DNA from: Struthio camelus
Lineage: Eukaryota > Chordata > Aves > Struthioniformes > Struthionidae
Length of the DNA: 64,000 bases
Direction: 5' to 3'
NCBI RefSeq assembly: GCF_040807025.1
Contig: NC_090952.1
Span: 21,945,068 to 22,009,067 of the forward strand
Positions 46,557 to 64,000 of this stretch are shown here, piece after piece. The translations under genes were made by a program, and so were the position numbers. Every line of letters starts with the position of its first letter. The stretch's first letter is position 1. The notes under the pieces were generated by a model, which was not told where the DNA came from, searched no databases, and saw only the letters and a program-made list of their open reading frames with translations.

Positions 46557-46827
46557 CCCGCTCCGCCCCGCCAGGGAAGCTCCGCCCCGTCCCGCCCCGC
46601 CCCAGCAGGAAGGCTCCGCCCCCTCCCACCCGGCTCCGCCCCACCCCAGCAGGGAGGCTCCGTCCCGCTCCGCCCCGGCAGGGAGGCTGCGCCCCGTCCC
46701 GCCCCGCTCCGCTCCGCCCCGGCAGGGAAGCTCCGCCCCCTCCCACCCGGCTCCGCCCCGGCAGGGAGGCTCCGCCCCCTCCCACCCGGCTCCGCCCCGC
46801 CCCGGCAGGGAGGCTCCGCCCCCTCCC
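46557..46827. repeat. GC-box tandem array at the TSPAN6 promoter
   Basis: Five to seven imperfect units of about 35-46 bp share the joint GGCAGGGAGGCTCCG and the core CTCCCACCCGGCTCCGCCCC. Each unit carries one or more Sp1-type CCGCCC boxes. The array starts about 60 bp upstream of the TSPAN6 start codon, so it overlaps the 5' UTR or core promoter. No TATA box was seen, which fits a CpG-island, Sp1-driven promoter. Confidence 0.8.
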
Positions 46828-46924
46828 GCCCTGCCGGACGCTGCCGAGCGGCGCCGAAGGTTGTCGAGACCTGCCGGAAATGGCCGAGCGCTCCCGAAGG
46901 CGCCGCTCCGCCGTGGGGCGTCCC

Positions 46925-48140
46925 GGGCCACCCCAGCCCTGCCCGTGTCCCAGCCTGTCCTGCTCCCTGTCCCCCCATCCTGCTTCATGTCACCTTGTCC
47001 TGGCCGTGTCTGCCCGGTCCTGCCCAAAGGCCCCCCAGCCTTGCCTATGTCCCCCTAGTCCCGCCCCATGTCCCAGCCTGTCCTGCCCCATGTCACCTTG
47101 CCCTGCCCCATGTCCTAACCTGTCCTGCCCCTGTCCCCCCAGTCCTGTCCAATATCCCAGCCTGTTGTGCCCCGTGTCACCTTATCCTGCCCATGTCTCC
47201 TCAGTCCTGCCCCATGTCCTCCCAGCCCTGCCTCATGTCCCCCCCAGTCCTGCCACATGTCCCAGCCTATCCTGCCCCATGTCACCATATCCTGCCCATG
47301 TCCCCTCATCCTGTCTCATGTCACCTTATCCTGCCCATGTCCCCCCAGCTCTGCCCCATGTCCCAGCCTGTCCTGCCCCATGTCACCTTGCCCTGCCATT
47401 GTCCCAGCCTGTCCTGCCCAAAGGCCCCTAGCCCTGCCCCATGTCACCTTAGTCCTCTCCCATGCTCCCCCATCCTGCCCTATGTCCCCCCAGCTCTGCC
47501 CCATGTCCCTCCACCCTGCCCCACGTCACCTTATCCTGCCCATGTCCCCCCACCTCTGCCTCATGTCCCCCTAGTCCTGCCCCATGTCCCCTTAGTCCTG
47601 TCCCATGTCACCTTATCCTGCCCATGTCCTCCCAGCTCTGCCCCATGTCCCCCCACCCTGCCCCACGTCACCTTATCCTGCCCATGTCCCCCCACCTCTG
47701 CCCCATGTCCCAGCTTGTCTTGCCCCACGTCACCTTATCCTGCCCATGTCCCCCCACCTCTGCCCCATGTCCCAGCTTGTCTTGCCCCACGTCACCTTGT
47801 CCTGCCCATGTCCCCCCCAGCTCTGCCCCATGTCCCCCCACCCCGCCCCACGTCACCTTATCCTGCCCATGTCCCCCCACCTCTGCCTCATGTCCCCCTA
47901 GTCCTGCCCCACGTCACCTTATCCTGCCCATGTCCCCCCACCTCTGCCCCATGTCCCAGCTTGTCTTGCCCCACGTCACCTTGTCCTGCCCATGTCCCCC
48001 CCAGCTCTGCCTCATGTCCCCCCACCCTGCCCCACGTCACCTTATCCTGCCCATGTCCCCCAGCTCTGCCTCATGTCCCCCCACCCTGCCCCACGTCACC
48101 TTATCCTGCCCATGTCCCCCCACCCTGCCCCATGTCCCCC
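46925..48140. repeat. 1.2-kb C-rich minisatellite between TSPAN6 and SRPX2
   Basis: A short unit of about 15-17 bp, of the CCTGCCCCATGTCCCCC type, is organised in higher-order blocks. One block of about 62 bp (CTTGCCCCACGTCACCTTAT ... CCCAGCTTGT) is repeated nearly perfectly around 47,720-47,840. The plus strand is almost all C and T with little G. It fills most of the interval between the divergent TSPAN6 and SRPX2 promoters. The very long open frames across it on both strands are repeat artefacts. Confidence 0.92.
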
Positions 48141-48260
48141 CGGCCCCGACGGGTGGGCCGCGCCGCGGGCGCTGCAGCTTTAAGGGGCCGCTGGCAGGGG
48201 CCGGCTGCGCGCAGCTGGGCAGCGCTGGCGCCCTGCGGGCCGGCGGCGGCGGCGCTGCAG
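48141..48260 (+). other. SRPX2: Probable SRPX2 promoter end and non-coding exon 1
   Basis: The CpG-rich sequence ends in CTGCAG followed by a strong donor GTAAGG at 48,261. Human SRPX2 has a non-coding first exon. This is the best candidate for it, 1.2 kb upstream of the coding start. The transcription start is not determined. A possible acceptor for the next exon is at 49,329 or 49,348. Confidence 0.5.
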
Positions 48261-49438
48261 GTAAGGGCGGCCCCGGCCCGAGCCGAGCCGAGCCGAGCCG
48301 AGCCGCCGGCGGGTCGGGGTCGGGGTCGGGGTGTGGCGGGCCCCCGAGGGGCGGCAGCCGGGCGGGACGCGCCCCGGCGCTCTGGCAGGTGCCCGGTTTT
48401 TGTCCCCAGCCCGTGTGTCCGTGCGTGCGTCCTCTCCCCCGCCAGCCGCCGGGCGGTGCGTGCTGGCGGCCCGAGCCCAGACAGCAAACAAACCCCGCGG
48501 GGAGACCTGGAAAAATCCCAGACCTCTCTCGCTCTGCACAGCTGTATTACTAATTAGTGCGTTTAGCCAGCCTGGCCTCCGCGTAACGAGTGCGTTCGGA
48601 TGGGCTCTCCTCCCCACTCCGGCCGTACCTGCTCGCGCTGAGCTCGCGCCCCCCAGTTCCCTGCTCTTTGTGCAAGCCTCTGTGTGTAAAAACTGCTAGA
48701 GGGATCCAGTTTCTTTTCCACCGAGCGCTCCACGCCGTAAGACCTAGGGCAGCGGCGAGCTGGGCTCCGGGATGCTAATAAATGGAGTTTATTACCTCTG
48801 CCTGACAGGGGCTGGATTTCAGCTGGAAAAGGGGCCCAGGCTGGAACCGTCTGCCTTGGGGCTCGCTTCCAGCTGCGGAGTCTGTGGCAAGGTTTCTCCT
48901 CTCTCGTTTCAGCCTGGGCTAGTGCTGCGTTAGCCAGCCCTCGACTGGTGGAAAAAAGGGGTCCTCATTCCTGTGGTTTTGTCCTCAGGCTCCCGTCTCC
49001 GGAGCTCCATTTCCAGGAGTCTGGCAGGGGCGGTAGAGGCTCATCTGCTGCTTCTCGCTTAAGCAGAGACTTCTGGCTTTCCTGGTTGCAAAGAAAAATC
49101 TGACAGCCTTTTAAAGCCTCCAAAAAAGCAGAAGGTAAACTGAAAAATAAACAAACCTGTAATTTATTATTTTTGACAATCTCATCGTTTCGAAGGGCCT
49201 GACTCATGCTTTCTGAATGTTTGGGATAGGCAGCAGAGGGAAAAAGGAGGTTTGCTCAGCGCAGGCAGCGCAGCCAAGCAGCAGCGCAGCGCGTCTGTGT
49301 AGCAACGGCGGGGCTGGTCCTGCTTACAGCCCGTCTCGGTGCTCGCAGGGGGCACTCGGCTGCCTCTGCGCCCCGGAGCGGCAGCGCCCGGCAGGCAGGC
49401 TGGGCTGCCCCGCGGCCCCCGGCCCGCTGCCCCCCGGC

Positions 49439-52400
49439 ATGGCGCAGGAGGCGGCCCCCGTCCTGCTGGTGTTCCTCACCCGGCTGGTGTCATCCACGTG
49501 GCATGAAGGTGAGTGCCGCGGCGCGCGGGAGCGTGGGCACGGCGAGGCTCCCCCGGGCTAGCTGCCTGCAAGGGTCCCCGCTCAGGGGCTCGCGCCGGGG
49601 CGGCCTGCCGGGGCAGGCAGGAGGTGAATCACGGACGGGGAGGGAGGACGGGCGCCCGGGTACGGCGATGCCGGGGGAGAGCATCGGTGCCTGCACTGGG
49701 GAGGAGAGGAGACGCAGCTGGGGAGCTGGGAAGCATCCAGGGATGAGTAAATAACCTCTCCCTCATGGCCCTGCTTGCGGAGGCTAAACTTTTCCGTTGC
49801 CTCCCCGCTCCCACCGGAGCCATCGGCCGGCAGATGTTTGCCTGGACGGCTGCACGGAGCGCTCAGACCCAAACCCGCCCGCGGCCAGACGGCCCCGGCA
49901 AGGCTCTTGGCTGCTGCTGGGGAAACCCATCCCTTCCCCACGGCATCCCGGCCACCGCGCACCGGCGCAGCCAGCCCGCTGCGACGCTGGCGAGGGATCC
50001 GGCTCCCTGGAGCGCCTCGAAGGAAAGCTCTTCCCCTGCTCTTTGGGGTGGATGCTGCCCTCTCTGCTCGTTTCCCCTTCCTTGCTGTACCGCCAGGTAT
50101 TGGTGTCTGCAGCGACGCTCCCTGCCCAGTTCAGCCTGGGCTGGGAGCTGGTCCCAGCTGAGAACGGAAGGGCAACGTTTGCAAGGGAAAGGGAACGTCT
50201 GCAGTTGAATAGCGTGTCTGCAACAAAGGGGCACGTCCCCAAGGAAAGAGCGTGTCTGTCCGCGTCCCTGGCTCCGGAGGGCCGGCTCGGCAGCCCCCCT
50301 GGGAAAGCAGCCACCGCCGGGGCTGCCGGACGGAGCCGACGGGCTGCGGCCCCCAGCGCCTCCCCGGCCGGTGCCAGCCCCGCGCTCGCCGCGGGCCGCT
50401 CCGCTCCCCGGAGGCAGCTCCGTTTCTCCGGCGCCGGACGGCGTGGGAAGGACGGCAGCATGAAAGGCTTTGTGGAAACGAGTGGGCGACTTAATGCGGT
50501 TTGTGGGAAGCGGTGGGGAGTCGCTCTGCATAAAGCTCATGGAGGAAAGATTTGTAACGATGTGCCGGAGGGGTTGCCGGTTGGCTTGGCCTCAGCTTAT
50601 ACATACATATATATATATGCATGCATCCCCCTTCCCAAAAGCAGGAGTAGGGGGAAAGAGGAGGTGGGTGCAGCCAGGCCGGGCTCCTGCTGTGCCCGGC
50701 GTCCCCTTTCCAGGCGGAGGGAAAACTGCTGCGGGGGGCCGGAGCGGGGATCGCGATGGCGGGGGCTGCCCCGCGGCAGCAGGGGCGGCGAGGAGGGGGC
50801 CAGCGCTGGCGGCCGCCGGCGGATATCCAGCGGAAACGTGAGCTCAGCGCTGGGGAATGTCGCGGCCGGGCCGACGCGCCGAGGGGCCGTGGGGGACGAC
50901 GCCGGCCCTCCCTGCGCTTCCTCCCCGACGCCGGGCCTCGGCCCGTTGCTTTTCGGCAGGGAAGCCAGGCTCGGCGTTGTGCACGCGCCGGAGCATCCCC
51001 GCTGGCGCAGCGCCCTTGCTGGGCTGCGCTCCCCCTCCGAAACCCGGGGCCGGATTGTGCCGCTCGGCGGAGAAGCATCACCGCCGCAGCCCCTCTCCTC
51101 TCCTCCTCCGCAGGGTCCGGCTACTACCCCGCCGAGAGCCACCCCAACGAAGTGTACGTGGAAGAGGCCCCCGCCGAGCCGGCCCTGGACTACCACCGAG
51201 GTAGCGGCACCCCGAGCCCGCCCGCCGGCGCCCCGCGGGGAAGCCGCGGCACGGCCGGGCCGGGCGCCCGGCTCACCGCCCCGCTCTCCCGCAGTGCCCC
51301 AGTGGTGCGCCCCGCTGAACATCTACCGCGGCGAGGCCGCCTGCTACTCGCCCCGCGGCGGCACCTACCGCAGCAGCCTGGGGACGCGCTGCGAGCTGAG
51401 CTGCGCCCGCGGCTACCGGCTGGTGGGGCGCAGCGCCGTGCACTGCCTGCCCAGCCGCCGCTGGTCCGGGATGGCGTACTGCCGACGTGAGTGCCTGCCG
51501 GCCGGCGCCACCACCAGCACCCCCGTGCCCGCGCCGCCGGCCCCTCGCGGGTGCTCTGCCCACGGCCGCTTGCCTCCCCTCTTCGCTCTCTCTCCGGCCC
51601 AGAAATCCGGTGCCACGTGCTGCCGGCGGTGCTGCGGGGCTCCTACGCGTGCTCGGCCGGCGTGCAGATGGATTCCCGCTGCGACTACACCTGCCTGCCC
51701 GGCTACCAGCTGGAGGGCGACCGGAGCCGGATATGCATGGAGGACGGGCGCTGGAGCGGGAGCGAGCCAATCTGTGTAGGTAAATCCTCACCCTACCGTC
51801 CTCCCGCCGCCGGGCCGCGTGCCCGTCTCCGAGCCGGCGGGTATCGCCCCCGCTGCCCGCCGACCCCAACCGCCCCGCACCTCTGGGCCCACCTCTGCTT
51901 CTTGCCGTTCCCCCCCCCCCCCCCGAGCTCAGGCTGGCACGGGGGCCGAGCCTGGCCGCTCAGCGCTGGGACCGCATCAGGACCTCCTCGCTCCGGGGAG
52001 CCCGGGCGGCGCTCAGCATCCCCAAGGTCGCTGAGCACCCGCCGCAGCCTCTGCCCAGGGCACGCGGGTTCCTCGAGCTTATTCTCCCTTCCGGGCGCAG
52101 ACATCGAGCCCCCCAAGATCCGCTGCCCTGACTCCCGCGAGCGGATAGCGGAGCCGGGCAAGCTGACGGCCACGGTGTACTGGGACCCTCCCCGCGTCAA
52201 GGACTCCGCCGACGGCGTCATCAAGCGGTGAGCGCGGCGGGCCCCTGCAGCCGGGCCGGGCGAGGGCTGAGCGCCCCTCCTGGGGCCCTGACCCAGGAAC
52301 GTGTCCGTGGGCGCAGGGTGATGCTGCGGGGCCCCGAGCCCGGCTCCGAGTTTGCCGAAGGAGAGCACGTGATCCGCTACACCGCCCACGACCAGGCGTA

Positions 52401-53781
52401 CAACCGAGCCAGCTGCAAGTTCAGCATCCGCGTCCAAGGTGAAGCGGGCTCCCCGGGGCCGCCGGCTCCCTCCTCCCCGCCCCGGGCTCTGCGCCCCGCG
52501 CGGCCGCCCGCCCTCACCCGGCCTCCCCCTTGGCAGTGCGGCGCTGCCCCGTCCTGAAGCCGCCGCAGCACGGCTACCTCTCCTGCACCTCTGCCGGCGA
52601 CAACTACGGGGCCACCTGCGAGTACCTGTGCGACGGGGGCTACGAGCGCCAGGGGACCTCCCTGCGCGTCTGCCAGTCCAGCCAGCAGTGGACAGGCTCG
52701 CAGCCCATTTGCACACGTAAGCGGCCCCGGGCAGGGGAGGACCTGCCCGCAGAGATGCCCAGTACCCTGGGGAGATGCTGCTTGGGAGGGAGACGTAGCG
52801 GGGGGAAGAGGCAGAGGGGCAACGGGGGGGCGAAACGGGATCGCTCACGCGCTCGCCTCTCGCCCCAGCCATGCAGATCAACACGGACGTGAACTCGGCC
52901 GCCAGCCTCCTGGATCAGTTCTACGAGAAACGCCGGCTTCTCATCATCTCAGCCCCTGATCCTGCTAACCGCTACTACAAGATGCAGATCTCCATGCTGC
53001 AGGTGAGGCCCTCCCCCCATGGCCTTTCTCGCCCCCCCTCCCCAACCCCGCCAGCACCCTCTCATCACCCCCATCTCTTGTCTCCGCAGCAAGCCACGTG
53101 CGGGCTGGACCTGCGGCACGTCACCATCATCGAGCTGGTGGGACAGCCCCCGCACGAGGTGGGCCGCATCCGGGAGCACCAGCTCTCTGCTGGCATCATC
53201 GAGGAGCTCAGGTACGGGGATGGGGGGGGACGGAGCAGGCTGGCGGCTGCAGCCGGTTCGCGTGGTCCTGCTGCTCACGTCCATCCTGGAGGGCTGGGGT
53301 AGGAGACTGCGGTGGGCTGGCGGGGTCACTCCTGCAGCATGACCACAGGGGCTCAGGAGGTACAGGGCTCACATCTGGGTTCATGGGCGACCCCAGCTCT
53401 CAGGCCCCCCTTTCAGGGGCCCCTGGGATATTGGGACACCCATGGTGTGCGCTCAAGGCCCCGAGTCTGAAGAGGGAGGCCCTGAACCATCCTGGCAGCA
53501 CGCAAACCTGAGGAAGAGGTGCAAGCCCACCATGCTCAGGAGGCCCTGGGCGCCCACTGCACCCTGAACCACTCACTGTCTGGCTTCTCTCCCCCCGCAG
53601 GCAGTTCCTGCACCTCACCCGCTCCCTCTTCAACGTGGTGCTGCTGGACAAAGCGGGCACCGACCGCGAGCGCTACATCTTACCCGTCAGCCCGGACGAG
53701 CTCTTCGACTTCATCGACACCTACCTGTTGAGCCAGCAGGAGGTGGCCCAGCGGGCACAGAGCGGGGACACCTGCGAGTGA
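49439..53781 (+). CDS. SRPX2: Sushi repeat-containing protein X-linked 2, 10 coding exons, 463 aa
   Basis: SRPX2 is a secreted protein that binds uPAR and acts in synapse formation and angiogenesis. Exons: 49439-49508, 51114-51200, 51295-51486, 51603-51779, 52101-52227, 52317-52438, 52537-52716, 52869-53002, 53090-53211, 53601-53781 (TGA). All introns are GT-AG and phases agree. Domain order: a signal peptide ([13 protein letters not shown], about 1-20); GSGYYPAES; sushi 1 (about 54-116, with CYSPRGG and LPSRRWSG); sushi 2 (117-175, [20 protein letters not shown]); HYR domain (176-258, [14 protein letters not shown]); sushi 3 (259-318, [13 protein letters not shown]); and a C-terminal DUF4174-type domain (319-463, [20 protein letters not shown]). 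It ends GDTCE. Length and order match human (465 aa). Introns are very short and GC-rich except intron 1 of the coding part (1.6 kb). Confidence 0.97.
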
Positions 53782-54397
53782 GGCGGCAACGGGGGGAGAT
53801 GCCTCCCGCCAGCCCAGCTTCAGAGAACGGACAAATTCCTTTCTGCTTTTCTAGTCGCCCACTGTAGAGGAGGACCAGGGTGCCCAGGACTTCTGGGGGA
53901 AGGGGAGCCAGCCTCGGGCTGCTCTAGTGCAGAGGCAAGCCGGGGAGGACAGGGGCCGTGCACTAGCAGCGTCCCACTGCCAAACAGCTGGGAGCAGCTG
54001 GAGCACCTCTGTGCAAAGCCTGGCGCAGCAGGGGCCCCAGCCCTGCGGGAGGGAGCAGGCTGCCGGATGCGAGGGCAGAGCACGGCCGAGAGCACCGTCA
54101 CCCTTGTCTCGGCCGTCCTCACCCCGTACGCCACTTGAACTCACTCCCTCATCGCCTGGGGGGGTCGGTCCCCGCCAGCCGGCTGGGCACTGATGCCAGA
54201 GTCCTGACGGAGCCAGGGCTGGTGGAAAGCCTTTATTAAAAGCAGATGGCCCCACGCTCAAAGACACAGTAACAGCCATTCAGTGCGCAGACCACCCCTA
54301 AACAGATTGTCATCTGCACCCTACAATTTGTCTCTCCTTCCACTCAGCGCTGCGGCGCTCTTCCTGGGAACTGTTTTGGCAGTAGAATATTGACATG

Positions 54398-54403
54398 AAT
54401 AAA
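54398..54403 (+). terminator. SRPX2: SRPX2 polyadenylation signal AATAAA
   Basis: AATAAA followed by a TGTGGTAGG-type G/T-rich stretch lies about 620 bp after the SRPX2 stop. An ATTAAA at 54,235-54,240 and a further AATAAA at 54,857-54,862 are alternatives. The latter lies close to the SYTL4 3' end. Confidence 0.65.
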
Positions 54404-54918
54404 TTTGTATAAAAAGTCTGTGGTAGGAGCATGCTGCATCACAGAGGCACTGGAAACTAATTCTGCATGCAGGAACTGGGCTGCTGCCCCTGGGGAGCTA
54501 TACAGTGCCACCCCCCCCCCCCATCACCACTGTCCTCCCCCCCGGTAGCCCCCAGCTCATGCCTGCTGACCCTGCAAGTGTTGTCCAGCAAGACACCAAT
54601 GCTGCTCCCATCCAGGCCCTACAGACAGGGGTGTTCACCTCTGCCTCAGACTCAAGAGTCCTTGTGCCAGGGGCATCCTTTGGCAGGAGGTTGGAGAAGA
54701 CAACGAGGGAGCAGATCATGAAACAAAGGGAGTGGGAGGAGGGGAAGAAAAAAAGAAGAAAAAAAATTTCAAAGCACTTTCCCTTCTTTTTTCCCCAGGC
54801 AAAGTACACAAGGACTCAATCCAGTCCAAATTCTAAGACAAAAGGAGAACCCTTCAAATAAAAAGAAGCTGAACCCAAGAAGCCTTTCTGCCCAAGCCTG
54901 TTTAGAGGGAAGGTCATG

Positions 54919-54924
54919 TTTATT
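54919..54924 (-). terminator. SYTL4: SYTL4 polyadenylation signal
   Basis: TTTATT on the plus strand is AATAAA on the minus strand, about 140 bp after the SYTL4 stop. A second minus-strand AATAAA at 54,232-54,237 would give a longer 3' UTR that runs antisense through the SRPX2 3' UTR. Confidence 0.55.
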
Positions 54925-55064
54925 AAAAGGGGGGGGGGGGAAGAGGGGAGGGAAAAAAAGCAAGTCTGGCATCTCTGTCTGGGTCTGGCCTTGGCCATGC
55001 TGCAACTGCAGCTCTAGAGTGCCTGTGCCACCTGCAGGGTCAATCCTGGTGCCTGTGCCAATGG

Positions 55065-63660
<8,596 letters not shown>

Positions 63661-63713
63661 CACCCGTCCCCGAGATCACTCGCCCTCACCAACAGCAGGT
63701 GGACTCGTCCGTG
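63661..63713 (-). other. SYTL4: SYTL4 5' UTR part of the first coding exon
   Basis: On the minus strand a good acceptor (GCTTGCTTGCTCCTAG) ends at 63,714. The exon would therefore run from 63,713 through 53 nt of 5' UTR to the ATG at 63,660. A non-coding upstream exon and the promoter lie further right, in or beyond the GC-rich stretch at 63,760-64,000, which is cut off by the window edge. Confidence 0.55.
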
Positions 63714-64000
63714 CTAGGAGCAAGCAAGCCAGTTAACACAGCGACGTGCCACATCCCCCGGGGGCTGCACCCTCACGTCGGCAGCACCCGGCGCCGGGTC
63801 CCCTCTGGCGCAAGCCTGGCTGCCGGGCCCAGAGGGGCTACAGCCGGGCCCAGATCACCGCGCAGAGCCGAGGTGCCCAAACCGGCCACACCGCAGATGC
63901 CTGCCATCCTGCTTCAAGGCCGAACCGTCCTCGTCTCTCACCCCGCCGCGCAGCTGCACGGACGCCAGCCGGCTCAGCGTGGCTCACGCCCCTGGCGCCT
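63714..64000. other. SYTL4 upstream intron or promoter region, truncated by the window
   Basis: This is GC-rich and CpG-containing sequence with no supported coding exon. It probably contains SYTL4 intron 1 and part of its promoter, which is inferred from position. Confidence 0.35.

Noticed and set aside
45750-48557. Plus-strand open frame of over 900 codons
   Set aside because: It runs antisense through TSPAN6 exons and then through the C-rich minisatellite. The peptide is a Pro/Cys/Ser repeat and the frame is open only because of composition and periodicity.
49797-51779. Plus-strand open frame of about 660 codons overlapping SRPX2 exons 2-4
   Set aside because: Only the SRPX2 exon parts are meaningful, and partly in this frame. 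The rest is GC-rich intron read-through, broken by clear GT-AG junctions.
51793-52884. Minus-strand open frame of about 360 codons opposite SRPX2 exons 5-8
   Set aside because: It is an antisense shadow of GC-rich SRPX2 coding sequence and introns. No domain is seen.

Overview
The window is vertebrate nuclear DNA, most likely from a bird and possibly from another sauropsid. It holds four spliced genes in the order TNMD (+), TSPAN6 (-), SRPX2 (+), SYTL4 (-). This is the gene order of human Xq22.1, which in birds lies on chromosome 4p/4A. Three things point to a GC-rich avian microchromosome-type segment: compact introns with many CpG-rich blocks, repeats limited to decayed CR1-type LINE pieces and one MIR-like SINE fossil, and unusually many GC-rich minisatellites. 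No mammalian L1 or Alu, bacterial gene, CRISPR array, tRNA, rRNA or virus-derived element was recognised.

Region 1-25,000 has no gene I can support. It is the upstream flank of TNMD; in mammals PCDH19 lies beyond it. It alternates GC/CpG-rich blocks with AT-rich islands full of homeodomain-type TAAT cores, which look like candidate conserved non-coding elements. It also carries an old CR1 copy (about 1.54-2.53 kb), a MIR-like piece (about 2.7-2.8 kb), an 18-bp minisatellite (0.84-1.02 kb), a perfect 35-bp tandem duplication (11.24-11.31 kb), a triplicated 43-44 bp unit (14.58-14.71 kb), a 13-bp minisatellite (22.88-23.70 kb) and an E-box-rich CACATG/GCACAC minisatellite (24.05-24.83 kb) ending about 220 bp before the TNMD start codon.

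Region 25,051-34,237 is TNMD, with seven coding exons that rebuild a 319-residue type II membrane BRICHOS protein. Its intron 2 contains a strong CpG-rich block. Region 34.5-39.9 kb is intergenic. Region 39.9-46.5 kb is TSPAN6 on the minus strand, with seven coding exons, 252 residues and a GC-box tandem array at its promoter. A 1.2-kb C-rich minisatellite fills the head-to-head interval before SRPX2. SRPX2 has ten coding exons (463 residues) at 49,439-53,781, with a likely non-coding first exon ending at 48,260. SYTL4 (minus) has sixteen coding exons (692 residues) from 63,660 down to 55,065. Its tail converges on that of SRPX2, and the polyadenylation signals are interleaved.

All splice junctions were derived by hand: every intron has GT...AG ends and the phases match across every junction. 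The four genes are not a pathway. They are a conserved neighbourhood: a tendon matrix/anti-angiogenic protein, a tetraspanin, a secreted sushi-domain protein and a Rab27 effector. I found no clearly new biological system. The most interesting signals are the cluster of C-rich minisatellites placed at promoters, above all the E-box-rich array in front of TNMD.
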